From Promethearchaeota archaeon (GTDB taxonomy: Archaea > Asgardarchaeota > Lokiarchaeia > Sigyniarchaeales > SOKP01), in NCBI GenBank assembly GCA_019057865.1, contig JAHLWP010000009.1:62001-126000 (forward strand): DNA of 64,000 nucleotides, in the 5' to 3' direction. The notes under the pieces were generated by a model, which was not told where the DNA came from, did not search any database, and was given only the letters and a program-made list of their open reading frames with translations. The translations under genes and the position numbers were made by a program. Position 1 is the first letter of the stretch, and each line of letters begins with the position of its first letter. Positions 34,225-43,288 of the stretch are shown here, piece after piece.

Positions 34225-36564
34225 TTATCTGTTAATAAATTTTTCAGATAGATTTGATTCTATTTTATCTATTAATTTTTTTAATTCGGTAATATCAGAA
34301 CTTACATCAATACCCAAATCTGGGCTTAAATTAATAGCTTTTTTAATGTACTGAATACCCATATTGTAATCCTTTATATTAAAGTACGCGTAACCCATGA
34401 AAAACCATGCTTTGGCAAACTCTTGATCTATTTCAGTTGCTTTCCTATAATTATTAATGGCTAAATCAAATTCTTTCTTAAGTTTATATACATTCGCCAT
34501 ATTAAAATATGCTAATGAATAATTAGGGTCAATTTCAACGGCTTTTTTATATGATTCAATAGAACTATCCAACTCATTTTTAGCTTCATAAGCAAGTCCC
34601 ATGTTATTCCAGGATTCAGCATGTTTAGGATTTAATCTAACCGCTTTACTAAAATTCTGAATCGCAGCGTCATAGCTCCTTTTATTATTATAGGCAAGAC
34701 CTAAATGGTAATAAGCATCTACATAGTTTTCATCTAATTCTGTTGCTCTATTGCACGCTTCAATTGCTATATCAGGATTTTTTCTTAAATTTTGTTTAGT
34801 TTTATTAACCAATTCTGTTTTATATCTTTCTCTAATTAAATTTTTATTCTGCATATCAGGTTCTTCCATTAACTCATTTATTTTAAGGGCTCGTTCAAAA
34901 AATGTGAAACCTTCTTCCCATTTAAATTGTTTAGCTAATTGATTTCCTCGTTCTATTAAAAGCCTAATTTCATCAGAGTGAACCTCGTCTATTAACTTCT
35001 TTATTTTACTCATTTCCTTAATTCTCCGCTTCTCATCATCAATTGAGTTAGCGTAATCTAGTCGTTTTTTAAGTTTCTCGATCTCTTTTTCTTTAAATTG
35101 CTGTGCTTCTGCTAAACCACCTTTACCTACTAGTTGTTTTATCTCTGTTTGATAAATTAGACCTTTAATCTCTCCTACCTCCTTTTCCATCTCGTCTGTG
35201 AGATACATTTTATTAGTTATATCCAAAGCTTCATTGTAAACTGTTATAGCTTCCTCATATTCATCTTCATTCTCTAGTTTATTTCCCCTAGTTAGAACTT
35301 CTTTTACTTGGGCAGAATACACCTTATTAACTAAATTCTTTAGATTTTCAATTTCTTCATTTTCTTCCTCTGGATAGTTCATAATTTTAGCAATACTTAT
35401 TGCAGAATATAATTGACTCACAGCATCTTCATATTTTTTTTGCATTATGTTATTTACCGAATTTTCTTTAATTAAATTAATTCCTGCTAAGCACGCACTA
35501 TTGATTAGGTCACTAATTTTTTTTACTTCTTGGTCTTTTTTTATATCTGGAATCATCGAATTTGCTTTGTCTAAAGCTTCTTTGAAAATTTTAACAGCTT
35601 CATTTATTTTAGTTATAGATTCCTCAAATTTATCTTGTTGAGTTATTAGTTTTCCTTTTTCTACTATTGGTTTGATTTTTTCAATATAGAAAGGATTTAT
35701 GATTTCCGCGATGATACTAATTTCAAGGTTTTTTAAATCAGAGTCATACATTCTATTTGCGATGTCTAAAGCATTTTTTGATTCTGAAATTGCACTATTA
35801 ATATTGTTTTGAGTCACTAATTCCCTAGTTTTATCAACAATGGGTTTAATCTTATTAGAATAAATTTGGTTAACTAAATTTTTTATATTAATAATTTCCT
35901 TATTTTTTTGCTCAGGATTGTAAAAACTATCAGTTGATCCTAAAGCCTTCTCAAATTTTTTTATGGCATCTTCACTTCTACCAGTTAGTTTCAATTGGTT
36001 TCCCTTTTCAATAATTAATTTTATTTGAGTTGAACAAGTCTTATCAATTTCAGCCTTAATTTTATCTTGTTCTTCAATTTTAGGGATACCATCATAAATC
36101 TCCTCAGCAATAATTAATGCTTTATTGAATGTTTCGATTGCATCATCAAAATTTTTATTTTCTCTTAAATTTACAGCATCTTCTAATAGTTCTTTCAGTT
36201 TTGCCTCTTTATCTAATTGATTAATTTCTTTCACTTCAGTTTCTTTATAATCTGGGTCATCAATGTTATCAGCTACCTTTAATGCTTCCTGAAAATTTTC
36301 ATAGGCTTTATCAAATTCTTTTTGAGAAACTAAGCGAATAGCTTGTTGAATATAATCATTTATTTCAACAGAATAAGTTTGATTGATTACATTTTTAATA
36401 TTATTTATTTCTGTTTCTTTATCTTCAGGCTCTTTAACTTTTTCATTAACAAAATCTATAGCTTCATGCAATTTGTCAATTGCTTTTTGATATTTATTTT
36501 TATCTTTAAATGTATTGGCTTCTTCAATCATTAAATTTAATTTTTTCAAAACAGATGCTTTCAT
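34225..36564 (-). CDS. Large TPR-repeat protein
   Basis: 779 residues, all helical. The first about 580 residues consist of roughly eight divergent TPR-like units of 65-80 residues built on patterns such as KNFDDAIETFNKALIIAEEI and IKNLVNQIYSNKIKPIV. The C-terminal part has about five canonical 34-residue TPRs (VDAYYHLGLAYNNKRSYDAA, AESWNNMGLAYEAKNELDSS, LAYFNMANVYKLKKEFDLA). No signal peptide, so a cytoplasmic scaffold is likely. The ORF begins at an ATG followed by a coiled-coil-like helix. Partners unknown. Confidence 0.85.
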   Translation of the reverse strand: MKASVLKKLNLMIEEANTFKDKNKYQKAIDKLHEAIDFVNEKVKEPEDKETEINNIKNVINQTYSVEINDYIQQAIRLVSQKEFDKAYENFQEALKVADNIDDPDYKETEVKEINQLDKEAKLKELLEDAVNLRENKNFDDAIETFNKALIIAEEIYDGIPKIEEQDKIKAEIDKTCSTQIKLIIEKGNQLKLTGRSEDAIKKFEKALGSTDSFYNPEQKNKEIINIKNLVNQIYSNKIKPIVDKTRELVTQNNINSAISESKNALDIANRMYDSDLKNLEISIIAEIINPFYIEKIKPIVEKGKLITQQDKFEESITKINEAVKIFKEALDKANSMIPDIKKDQEVKKISDLINSACLAGINLIKENSVNNIMQKKYEDAVSQLYSAISIAKIMNYPEEENEEIENLKNLVNKVYSAQVKEVLTRGNKLENEDEYEEAITVYNEALDITNKMYLTDEMEKEVGEIKGLIYQTEIKQLVGKGGLAEAQQFKEKEIEKLKKRLDYANSIDDEKRRIKEMSKIKKLIDEVHSDEIRLLIERGNQLAKQFKWEEGFTFFERALKINELMEEPDMQNKNLIRERYKTELVNKTKQNLRKNPDIAIEACNRATELDENYVDAYYHLGLAYNNKRSYDAAIQNFSKAVRLNPKHAESWNNMGLAYEAKNELDSSIESYKKAVEIDPNYSLAYFNMANVYKLKKEFDLAINNYRKATEIDQEFAKAWFFMGYAYFNIKDYNMGIQYIKKAINLSPDLGIDVSSDITELKKLIDKIESNLSEKFINR

Positions 36565-36688
36565 TTTAAATGATCTCCAATTGTTAATCCTAAGAATTAT
36601 TTTATATTTTTAATATTTTTCTTATAACCTTATTATTTCTTAAAATATATGTAAAAAGTATTAATTTGAACAATTCAAAGAGCTAATA

Positions 36689-37261
36689 ATGACTCGAGAG
36701 TATCCCGAGAAAAAGTATCCCACCATCGCTTGCTGTGGATTAGATTGTGGGCTGTGTCCTGTTTATTACACCAAAGGACCTTCAAGATGTCCAGGATGTT
36801 GTGGTCCTGATTTTTTCAATAAACATCCATTATGCTCAATAATTACATGTTGCATAAAAAAGCATAACTTTGAGACTTGTGCGGAGTGTAGCGAATTTCC
36901 ATGTTCTAAAATAAATAAATGGGATAAGTATGATTCGTTTATCTCTCATCGAGTATCACTTTCAAATCTATATTTTATAAAAGAACATGGTTTAAGTGTT
37001 TTCATTGAGCAACAAGAAAAAAGAATTGAGTTGCTTAAGAAAATGTTAGAGGATTTTAATGAAGGACAATCAAAAAGTTTTTATTGTATTGCTACAGCCT
37101 TACTTCCAATAAAGAATTTAGAACATGCCCTTGAAGAAAGTGAGGAAATAATAAAAAATAAAACTATTAATTTAAAAGATTTAAAAACCAAATCTAAAAT
37201 CCTTAAAGAGAAAATCAATGAGATTGCTAATAAAAAGAAGATAGAATTAAAACTTCGATAG
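36689..37261 (+). CDS. Cysteine-rich DUF3795-like protein
   Basis: 190 residues. The first 75 hold about fifteen cysteines (ACCGLDCGLCPVYY, RCPGCC, CSIITCC, TCAECSEFPCSK), the pattern of DUF3795 proteins common in anaerobic archaea and bacteria; the cluster probably binds zinc or iron-sulfur. The C-terminal half is helical and charged. It starts with ATG about 125 bases from the divergent TPR gene. Function of the family is not known. Confidence 0.7.
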   Translation: MTREYPEKKYPTIACCGLDCGLCPVYYTKGPSRCPGCCGPDFFNKHPLCSIITCCIKKHNFETCAECSEFPCSKINKWDKYDSFISHRVSLSNLYFIKEHGLSVFIEQQEKRIELLKKMLEDFNEGQSKSFYCIATALLPIKNLEHALEESEEIIKNKTINLKDLKTKSKILKEKINEIANKKKIELKLR

Positions 37262-37335
37262 AAATAGATTTTTAAATAGTAAAATAATTTTGTATTATAT
37301 CTAAAAAAATTAAATATTTCGATCATAAAAAAGAG

Positions 37336-37704
37336 GTGAATTCAATGGAATCAGATCGTAAATCTATTTTAAAGGAAGGATATATGAAGATTTTTGCCCT
37401 GTCTATTCTTTTATTAATCGTTGGAATTATATTAGTAGCTATAGGTAGTATATGGTCAATAATAATTGACGAAAAAATTGATACGCCGTGGGAGAGTGAA
37501 GCCTATGGTGATACGATGATGATTTTTGCAACTTTAACAACACTTTTCCTACAATTAGGTTTTGTAATCTTTTCTTTCTCTACTTTTATGGGTGCCTTGG
37601 TTGATAAAACGCTTTCTGGAGAAGTTAGAAGAGGAATGCTTTTTGCATCAGGATTTGGAATTTTAGCTCTAAGTTTAATGACAATATCCATAATTATAAT
37701 TTAA
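37336..37704 (+). CDS. Small two- to three-helix membrane protein, copy A
   Basis: 122 residues with hydrophobic helices at about 18-45, 64-84 and 100-121. The second part (LFLQLGFVIFSFSTFMGAL, then TLSGEVRRGMLFASGFG) is closely matched in the protein at 38441. Unknown family. Together with the following amidohydrolase fragment it forms one unit of a tandem duplication. Confidence 0.65.
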   Translation: MNSMESDRKSILKEGYMKIFALSILLLIVGIILVAIGSIWSIIIDEKIDTPWESEAYGDTMMIFATLTTLFLQLGFVIFSFSTFMGALVDKTLSGEVRRGMLFASGFGILALSLMTISIIII

Positions 37705-37769
37705 TAACGCGAGCGTTTAGTAGATTTACAAGAAATTATCAAAGTTGCCTTATATATAAATCAATCAAA

Positions 37770-38402
37770 TTGAAATTAGGAAAAAGTTTAAATTTTAATA
37801 TCTTTTTTTTTTCTTTTCAAATAAAAAGAGTAAGAATTTCAGAGAGAAGAGTGTTTTATGGGGGCTCAATTATTACTATGAATCCTAAACAACCTTATGT
37901 AAATGCTGTGGGGTTTGCTGGTGAAAAAATTAGAGCTATTGGAGAGTTAAAAGAAGTTAAAAAAGAGCTTGGTAAGGCTGAAATGATAGAATTGGAAGGC
38001 AATTCTCTCGTTCCTGGTTTTATTGATTGTCATCTCCATCCTATTCAATTCCTTCTCCACTTATTAAACCCTGATCTCTCAAATGTTAAACGTTTAGAAG
38101 ATATTCAATCAAATTTGAAAAAAGCTGTAGAAAAGAAAAGCGTAGATGAGTTAACCATCGGATTTAATTTTTCTGAAGAGAATTTTGATTTTCCAGTGTT
38201 ACCTACTCAATGGGATTTAGATAATGCATGCCCTAATAAACTTGTTTTTGTTTTAAGATATGATGGGCATATAGGAGTGGCAAACAGTAAAGCACTAGAA
38301 TTAGCAGGAATAGATGAAAATATGGTGATTCCAGGAGGAGAGATAAGGAAAAACAAGAATGAAATTATAGGAGTTGCCCTCTCTAATAAGGTAAAAGTTT
38401 AA
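37770..38402 (+). pseudogene. Truncated amidohydrolase copy
   Basis: The frame reads VFYGGSIITMNPKQPYVNAV and GFIDCHLHPIQF and follows the intact enzyme at 38902 for about 185 residues. It then jumps from GEIRKNKNEIIGVA to a new C-terminus and stops, so more than 60% of the protein, including the rest of the active site, is missing. It also lacks the ATG that starts the intact copy. The TTG at 37770 lies in what corresponds to the leader of the intact gene. Best explained as a decayed duplicate. Confidence 0.8.
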
Positions 38403-38440
38403 ATAATATCTTATCAATAAAAACATATCATTTAAAAAAG

Positions 38441-38803
38441 GTGAAAGCTATTTCAAAAGAAGTATTTCGTAGATTTTGGGCAGAGAAAAATTATTTAAAG
38501 ATTTTTGTTGTGTCTATTATCTTATTAATTTTGGGAGTTATATTAATGTTTGCAAGAAATATGTTGATTACTTACGCTGATCCTGATACTCCGAAGAAAG
38601 TGGAACTCTATCTTGAAACTTTGGACTCTCTTGCAACGTTCATTCAACTTTTCTTTCAATTAGGGATGATATTATTTGCCGTATCTACTTTTTTAGGAGG
38701 ATTGAGAGATGACACACTTTCAGCTGAAGTTAGAAAAGGAATGATTTTTGCCTCAAGCGTAGCAATGGTAGGTTTTGTAATAGTAATGGTTTTCATTATA
38801 TAA
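38441..38803 (+). CDS. Small two- to three-helix membrane protein, copy B
   Basis: 120 residues, GTG start, paralogue of the protein at 37336: IQLFFQLGMILFAVSTFLGGL and TLSAEVRKGMIFASS line up closely. Three hydrophobic helices. It precedes an intact amidohydrolase by 98 bases. Unknown function; its repeated linkage to the enzyme suggests a related role. Confidence 0.65.
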   Translation: MKAISKEVFRRFWAEKNYLKIFVVSIILLILGVILMFARNMLITYADPDTPKKVELYLETLDSLATFIQLFFQLGMILFAVSTFLGGLRDDTLSAEVRKGMIFASSVAMVGFVIVMVFII

Positions 38804-38901
38804 TAACTGTTAAACCAGTTGACTTGAAATTAGGAAAAAATTTAACTTTTAATATCTTTTTTTTTTTAATTCTTTTTAAGTAATTAGAGAGAGAATTTTA
38901 T

Positions 38902-40515
38902 ATGAGTAAAGTAGAATCTAAGAGTAAAGTGTTTTATGGGGGCACAATTATTACAATGAATCCTAAACAACCTCTTGTAAATGCTGTGGGGATTCTGGGT
39001 GAAAAAATTGTTGCAATTGGAGAGTTAAAAGAAGTTACAAAAGAGCTTGGTGAGGAACTTGAAATAATAGAATTGAAAGGAAACACTCTCATTCCTGGAT
39101 TTATTGACTGTCATCTCCATCCTATTCAATTCCTTCTCCACTTATTGAACCCAGATCTTTCAAATGTTAAACGTCTAGAAGACCTTCAGTCAATTTTGAA
39201 AAAAGCTGTAGAAGAGAAAAGCGTAGATGAGTTAACTATTGGATTTAATTTTTCTGAAGAGAAATTTGATGATCCTGTGTTACCTACCAGATGGGATTTA
39301 GATAGAGCTTGCCCTAATAAACCTGTTTTTATTTTAAGATATGATGGGCATATAGGAGTAGCGAACAGTAAAGCACTAGAATTAGCAGAAATAGATGAAA
39401 ATACAGAGATTCCAGGTGGAGAGATAAGGAAAAATGAGAAGGGTGAACTAGCTGGAGTAATATCAGAAAAGGCATTATCTCTTATTCTCTCTAAAATAAC
39501 CATTCCAAAGAAAGAAGATTTGGATAAAGCTGCCTCAAAAGCATTTGAAATTTTTGCCAGCAATGGAATAACATCATTACAGGGTATTGTCTACTATGGT
39601 AAAAAAAGTGAATATGGCCTTTTTGGATCATCAGAGATCTCCATTTTAACCTCTATTCAAGATAAAATACTTCAAGATTGGTATATCATGGTAAATACAG
39701 AAGATCCACTAAAGCTTATAGATTTAAAAAAACCTCCCTTAGATGAGGGAAAGAAAGATGGAAAATTTAAAGTTGGCAGTTTAAAATTATTTCTTGATGG
39801 AAGTTTCGGAGCAAAAACAGCTTGTATGTTTGAACCATTTTCTGATGATCCCGAAATGTGCGGCTTTTGTGTAGTTGATGAGGATAAAATATATGAAAAA
39901 ATGAAATTGGCCCATAATAATGGATTTCAAATTGTTATACACTCAATTGGCGATAAAGCAAATAGAATTGCAATAGACTTATATAAAAGGCTTTTAAATG
40001 AATTTCCTAGAAATAATCATAGACATCGAATTGAACATGCTTCTATGTTAACAAAGGATGTAATTGAAGATATGAAAAATTATGGATTAATCGCATCTTG
40101 CCAGCCACCATTTATAAATTCTGAATACACTTGGTTAGAAAAAAGAATTGGAAAAGAACGTTGTAAATATACTTATCCATTTAAATCTTTAGTTAATAGT
40201 GGTGTAGTCTTAGTCTCCGGTTCTGATTGTCCTGTTGAAGATACAAACGTTATTTCGGGACTACACGCATTAGTGACTCGAAATAATTTTGTACCTGAAG
40301 AATGTTTAACAATTGAAGAAGCATTAAAAACATACACGATAAATGGCGCTTATGCCGCGTTTGAAGAAGAAATAAAGGGTAGTATTGAAGTTGGAAAATT
40401 TGCTGATTTAGTCATTTTAGATAAAAATCCCTTAGAAGTTTCTAAAGAAGAAATACAAAAAATCCAAGTTCTTGAAACTATAATCAGAGGAAAGACTGTA
40501 TTTAAGAAAAAATGA
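38902..40515 (+). CDS. Amidohydrolase family 3 (YtcJ-like) enzyme
   Basis: 537 residues of the metal-dependent amidohydrolase superfamily. The HxH metal motif is GFIDCHLHPIQ. Further family motifs are VIHSIGDKANR, HRIEHASML and SGSDCPVED (aspartate of the metal site). Relatives hydrolyse N-substituted amides or formamides. It lies 22 bases before a paralogue (40538) on the same strand. The leader contains a T-run (38857-38867), left from the duplication. Substrate unknown. Confidence 0.87.
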   Translation: MSKVESKSKVFYGGTIITMNPKQPLVNAVGILGEKIVAIGELKEVTKELGEELEIIELKGNTLIPGFIDCHLHPIQFLLHLLNPDLSNVKRLEDLQSILKKAVEEKSVDELTIGFNFSEEKFDDPVLPTRWDLDRACPNKPVFILRYDGHIGVANSKALELAEIDENTEIPGGEIRKNEKGELAGVISEKALSLILSKITIPKKEDLDKAASKAFEIFASNGITSLQGIVYYGKKSEYGLFGSSEISILTSIQDKILQDWYIMVNTEDPLKLIDLKKPPLDEGKKDGKFKVGSLKLFLDGSFGAKTACMFEPFSDDPEMCGFCVVDEDKIYEKMKLAHNNGFQIVIHSIGDKANRIAIDLYKRLLNEFPRNNHRHRIEHASMLTKDVIEDMKNYGLIASCQPPFINSEYTWLEKRIGKERCKYTYPFKSLVNSGVVLVSGSDCPVEDTNVISGLHALVTRNNFVPEECLTIEEALKTYTINGAYAAFEEEIKGSIEVGKFADLVILDKNPLEVSKEEIQKIQVLETIIRGKTVFKKK

Positions 40516-40537
40516 ATTATTAAGAGGAGTAAATTAA

Positions 40538-42160
40538 TTGAATGAAAATAAATTAAAGAAAAAAATTTTTTATAATGGTTCGATCATCACTATGAACGAA
40601 TCACAACCTTTTGTTGAAGCTGTCTGCATTGAAGGAGAAAAAATTATTGCTGTTGGCTCTCTAGAAGACATTCAAGCAAAAGTAAACGATAATTATGCGT
40701 TAGTAGACTTAAAAGGAAAAACTCTCCTTCCTGGATTTATAGATTGTCACATGCATGCAATTGGAGCACTTTTTTTTTTACTATATCCTGATTTTTCTAA
40801 AATAAGAAGTTTAAAGGAACTAAAGCAAATTTTAAAAGATATTCTTAAGGATAAAAAACCTAATGAATTGATTTTAGGATTTAAATTAGATGAACAAAGA
40901 TTTGATGATCCTGTGTTACCTACCCGATGGGATTTAGATCAAGTGAGTCCTAATAATCCCGTATTTATTTTTCGTCATGATACTCATTCAGGAGTGGCTA
41001 ATAGTAAGGTTTTAGAATTAGCAGGAATCAATAATGATACAATATCACCAGGAGGAGGTGAAATCCAGCGAAATGAGGAAGGCGATATAACAGGTATTTT
41101 AAAAGAAAATGCAACAAATTTAATATTTTCAATAATTACACTCCCAGATTCGGACACAATTAAAGAAGTAGCTTCAGAATTTTTTGGAAGTCTGGCAGCA
41201 AAAGGGATAACCTCAATTCATGGGGTAATCGAAATGGATAGAAAGGGAGGAGTAGAGAATTTAGGCGGAGTCGCTATACCAATTTTAAAAACCATTAAAG
41301 AAAACATTTTGCAAAATTATTACAGCATAGTTTATACAGCAAATCCAAAAAAACTGAAAAGAATCAAAAAACTACCTTTGGACGAAGGAAAAAGAGATAG
41401 TAAATTTAAAGTGGGGTGTATTAAAGCCTGGATGGATGGAGTTTTGGGAGCGTCTACAGCTCTTATGCATGATGCTTATTCAGATCAACCAGAAAATTAT
41501 GGATATGGTGTAATTAATGAAGATGAACTTTATAATCGGATGAAAATTGCCCATAATCTTGGATTTCAAATAGCAATTCATGCGATTGGTGATAAAGCAA
41601 ATAGAATTGTAGTGAATTTATATAAAAGGCTTTTAAAGGAATTCCCTCGGGAAAATCATAGACACCGAATCGAACATGCCTCTGTATTAACAAGAGATAT
41701 TATAAAAGATATGAGAGATTACGGAATTATTGCTTCCTGTCAACCTGCTTTTATTCATTCAGACTCTAATTGGCTTGAAAAAAGATTGGGAAAAGAGAGA
41801 TGTAACAATACATATCCTTTCAAATCAATAGTTGATGCGGGAGTAATTCTAGCTGCTGGTTCTGATTGTCCTGTTGAGAATCCTGATCCAATTCTAGGTC
41901 TTCACTGTATGGTTACTCGAAATGGATTTATTCCAGAAGAATGTTTGACAATAGAAGCTGCCTTAAAAGCTTATACAATAAATGGGGCTTATACTTCTTT
42001 TGAAGAAGATATAAAAGGAAGCATTGAAGTTGGAAAATTAGCAGATTTTGTAATTCTAGATAAAAATCCTCTCAAAGTTCCAAAAGATAGAATTAGAGAA
42101 ATTCAGGTTATTGAGACAATTATAAGAGGGAGAACTGTATATAAAAAAGAGTTTAAATAA
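40538..42160 (+). CDS. Amidohydrolase family 3 (YtcJ-like) enzyme
   Basis: 540-residue paralogue of the preceding enzyme, about half identical by eye. Motifs: GFIDCHMHAIG, AIHAIGDKANR, HRIEHASVL, AGSDCPVEN. TTG start at 40538 is supported by GAGGAG eight bases upstream; the ATG at 40542 is out of frame. Probably translated from one transcript with its neighbour. Confidence 0.87.
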   Translation: MNENKLKKKIFYNGSIITMNESQPFVEAVCIEGEKIIAVGSLEDIQAKVNDNYALVDLKGKTLLPGFIDCHMHAIGALFFLLYPDFSKIRSLKELKQILKDILKDKKPNELILGFKLDEQRFDDPVLPTRWDLDQVSPNNPVFIFRHDTHSGVANSKVLELAGINNDTISPGGGEIQRNEEGDITGILKENATNLIFSIITLPDSDTIKEVASEFFGSLAAKGITSIHGVIEMDRKGGVENLGGVAIPILKTIKENILQNYYSIVYTANPKKLKRIKKLPLDEGKRDSKFKVGCIKAWMDGVLGASTALMHDAYSDQPENYGYGVINEDELYNRMKIAHNLGFQIAIHAIGDKANRIVVNLYKRLLKEFPRENHRHRIEHASVLTRDIIKDMRDYGIIASCQPAFIHSDSNWLEKRLGKERCNNTYPFKSIVDAGVILAAGSDCPVENPDPILGLHCMVTRNGFIPEECLTIEAALKAYTINGAYTSFEEDIKGSIEVGKLADFVILDKNPLKVPKDRIREIQVIETIIRGRTVYKKEFK

Positions 42161-42223
42161 AAAATGTCATCTAATCTGTTCCTATTTAAAGAATAGATAT
42201 CATCTCATATAAAATAGTCAGAC

Positions 42224-42970
42224 TTACTGATAAGATAATAGGAATGATTCAATTTTATTCAGATTTTCTTCTTTTCTTCTATCAAAAGCGTTTTTATCTT
42301 CGTTTTTCTCTTTTTTAGGTATTAATTTAATAGTTAATTTTTTTGTTTTTGTCTTCCCCTCTTTTTCATATTCAAGGTCAGTTTTATACTGTACCAAATT
42401 CTTCTTTTTTTCAATTTTATACGGATTAATAATAGGATAGAAATGTTCGAATTTAGTTAATTCTGTTTCAGAAAAATCATCACCCATTATTTTTTGCATC
42501 GTGTGTCTGAATGCTTTATGTGATGTGTCATAGATCGAGCTGGATATAGTTTTTGCAATACCCCTTACTCCAGAAGATTGTGAATATATTCCTATTCCTA
42601 ATACTCTTAATTTAGTGATATAGATAACACCTGTAAGTAAACTACCCCATGTAGCACCTATTCTAGAAATTTGTCCTGAAAAATAATATTCTATAGGTTC
42701 ATGCTTACTTAAAGCATATTTTTCCATTAAAATCTTATCCATTTCCATTAGTTGATCTATTGAAAGTACTTTTTCTGCATATATCCTGAAAAGATAGTAG
42801 CTTTTGCTCAATGTAAAATTAGTATCTTCTGTGATCAATTTACCATAGAAATCGTAAAAATCTGGCAGATTATTCTGTTTTTCTGTTAATACATTACCCA
42901 TCGCTTTAGCAAATTTCGTTTTTTTTCCAGAACTTATAATAGTTCTCAGATCTTCAAAACTCAAACTCAT
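42224..42970 (-). CDS. Hypothetical protein, possible GRAM/PH-like domain
   Basis: 248 residues. The central part PIEYYFSGQISRIGATWGSL, followed by TGVIYITKLRVLGIG, has the glycine-strand pattern of GRAM/PH-like modules. The C-terminus is very lysine- and glutamate-rich and probably extended. The N-terminus is helical. No family recognised with confidence. Downstream of the gene at 43289 on the same strand, with a 318-base gap. Confidence 0.5.
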   Translation of the reverse strand: MSLSFEDLRTIISSGKKTKFAKAMGNVLTEKQNNLPDFYDFYGKLITEDTNFTLSKSYYLFRIYAEKVLSIDQLMEMDKILMEKYALSKHEPIEYYFSGQISRIGATWGSLLTGVIYITKLRVLGIGIYSQSSGVRGIAKTISSSIYDTSHKAFRHTMQKIMGDDFSETELTKFEHFYPIINPYKIEKKKNLVQYKTDLEYEKEGKTKTKKLTIKLIPKKEKNEDKNAFDRRKEENLNKIESFLLSYQ

Positions 42971-43288
42971 AATTATTACTCACAAATTTGTAATTATTTA
43001 ACTTCCATTTTTATTATAATCCGAATCAATAAATAGTGTTGAATCAGATTTAGTCCCTTGAATAAATAATATAATTAATAATATTTTGAAATATAAAAGT
43101 TTATCAATGAGTCAATTTCCTTATTTTTAAGTTATGTTGTAGATTAATCGAGAAGTTTGCGGAATTCAGGTTCTCCTATACATTTAGTGCTTAGAAATAA
43201 CTCTTCTTGAATTTTATTTCATTGGATTCCTTAAATATAGATTTTATAACTTAGATTTAGAAAAAACATAAAAATAATAAAAAGACAT
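42971..43288. other. Gene-free stretch
   Basis: About 320 bases between two minus-strand hypothetical genes. No open frame of note, no clear hairpin, no RNA gene seen. It probably holds the promoter of the gene at 42224. Confidence 0.4.

Larger units (their letters stand above)
37336..39520. repeat. Tandem duplication of a membrane-protein/amidohydrolase unit
   Basis: Unit A (37336-38402) and unit B (38441-39520 and on) carry the same order: small membrane protein, a spacer with TTGAAATTAGGAAAAA and TTTTAATATCTTTTTTTTT, then the amidohydrolase start. DNA similarity covers the spacer (37768-37812 against 38824-38867) and the first about 580 bases of the enzyme. Unit A's enzyme is cut short. 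Confidence 0.85.
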
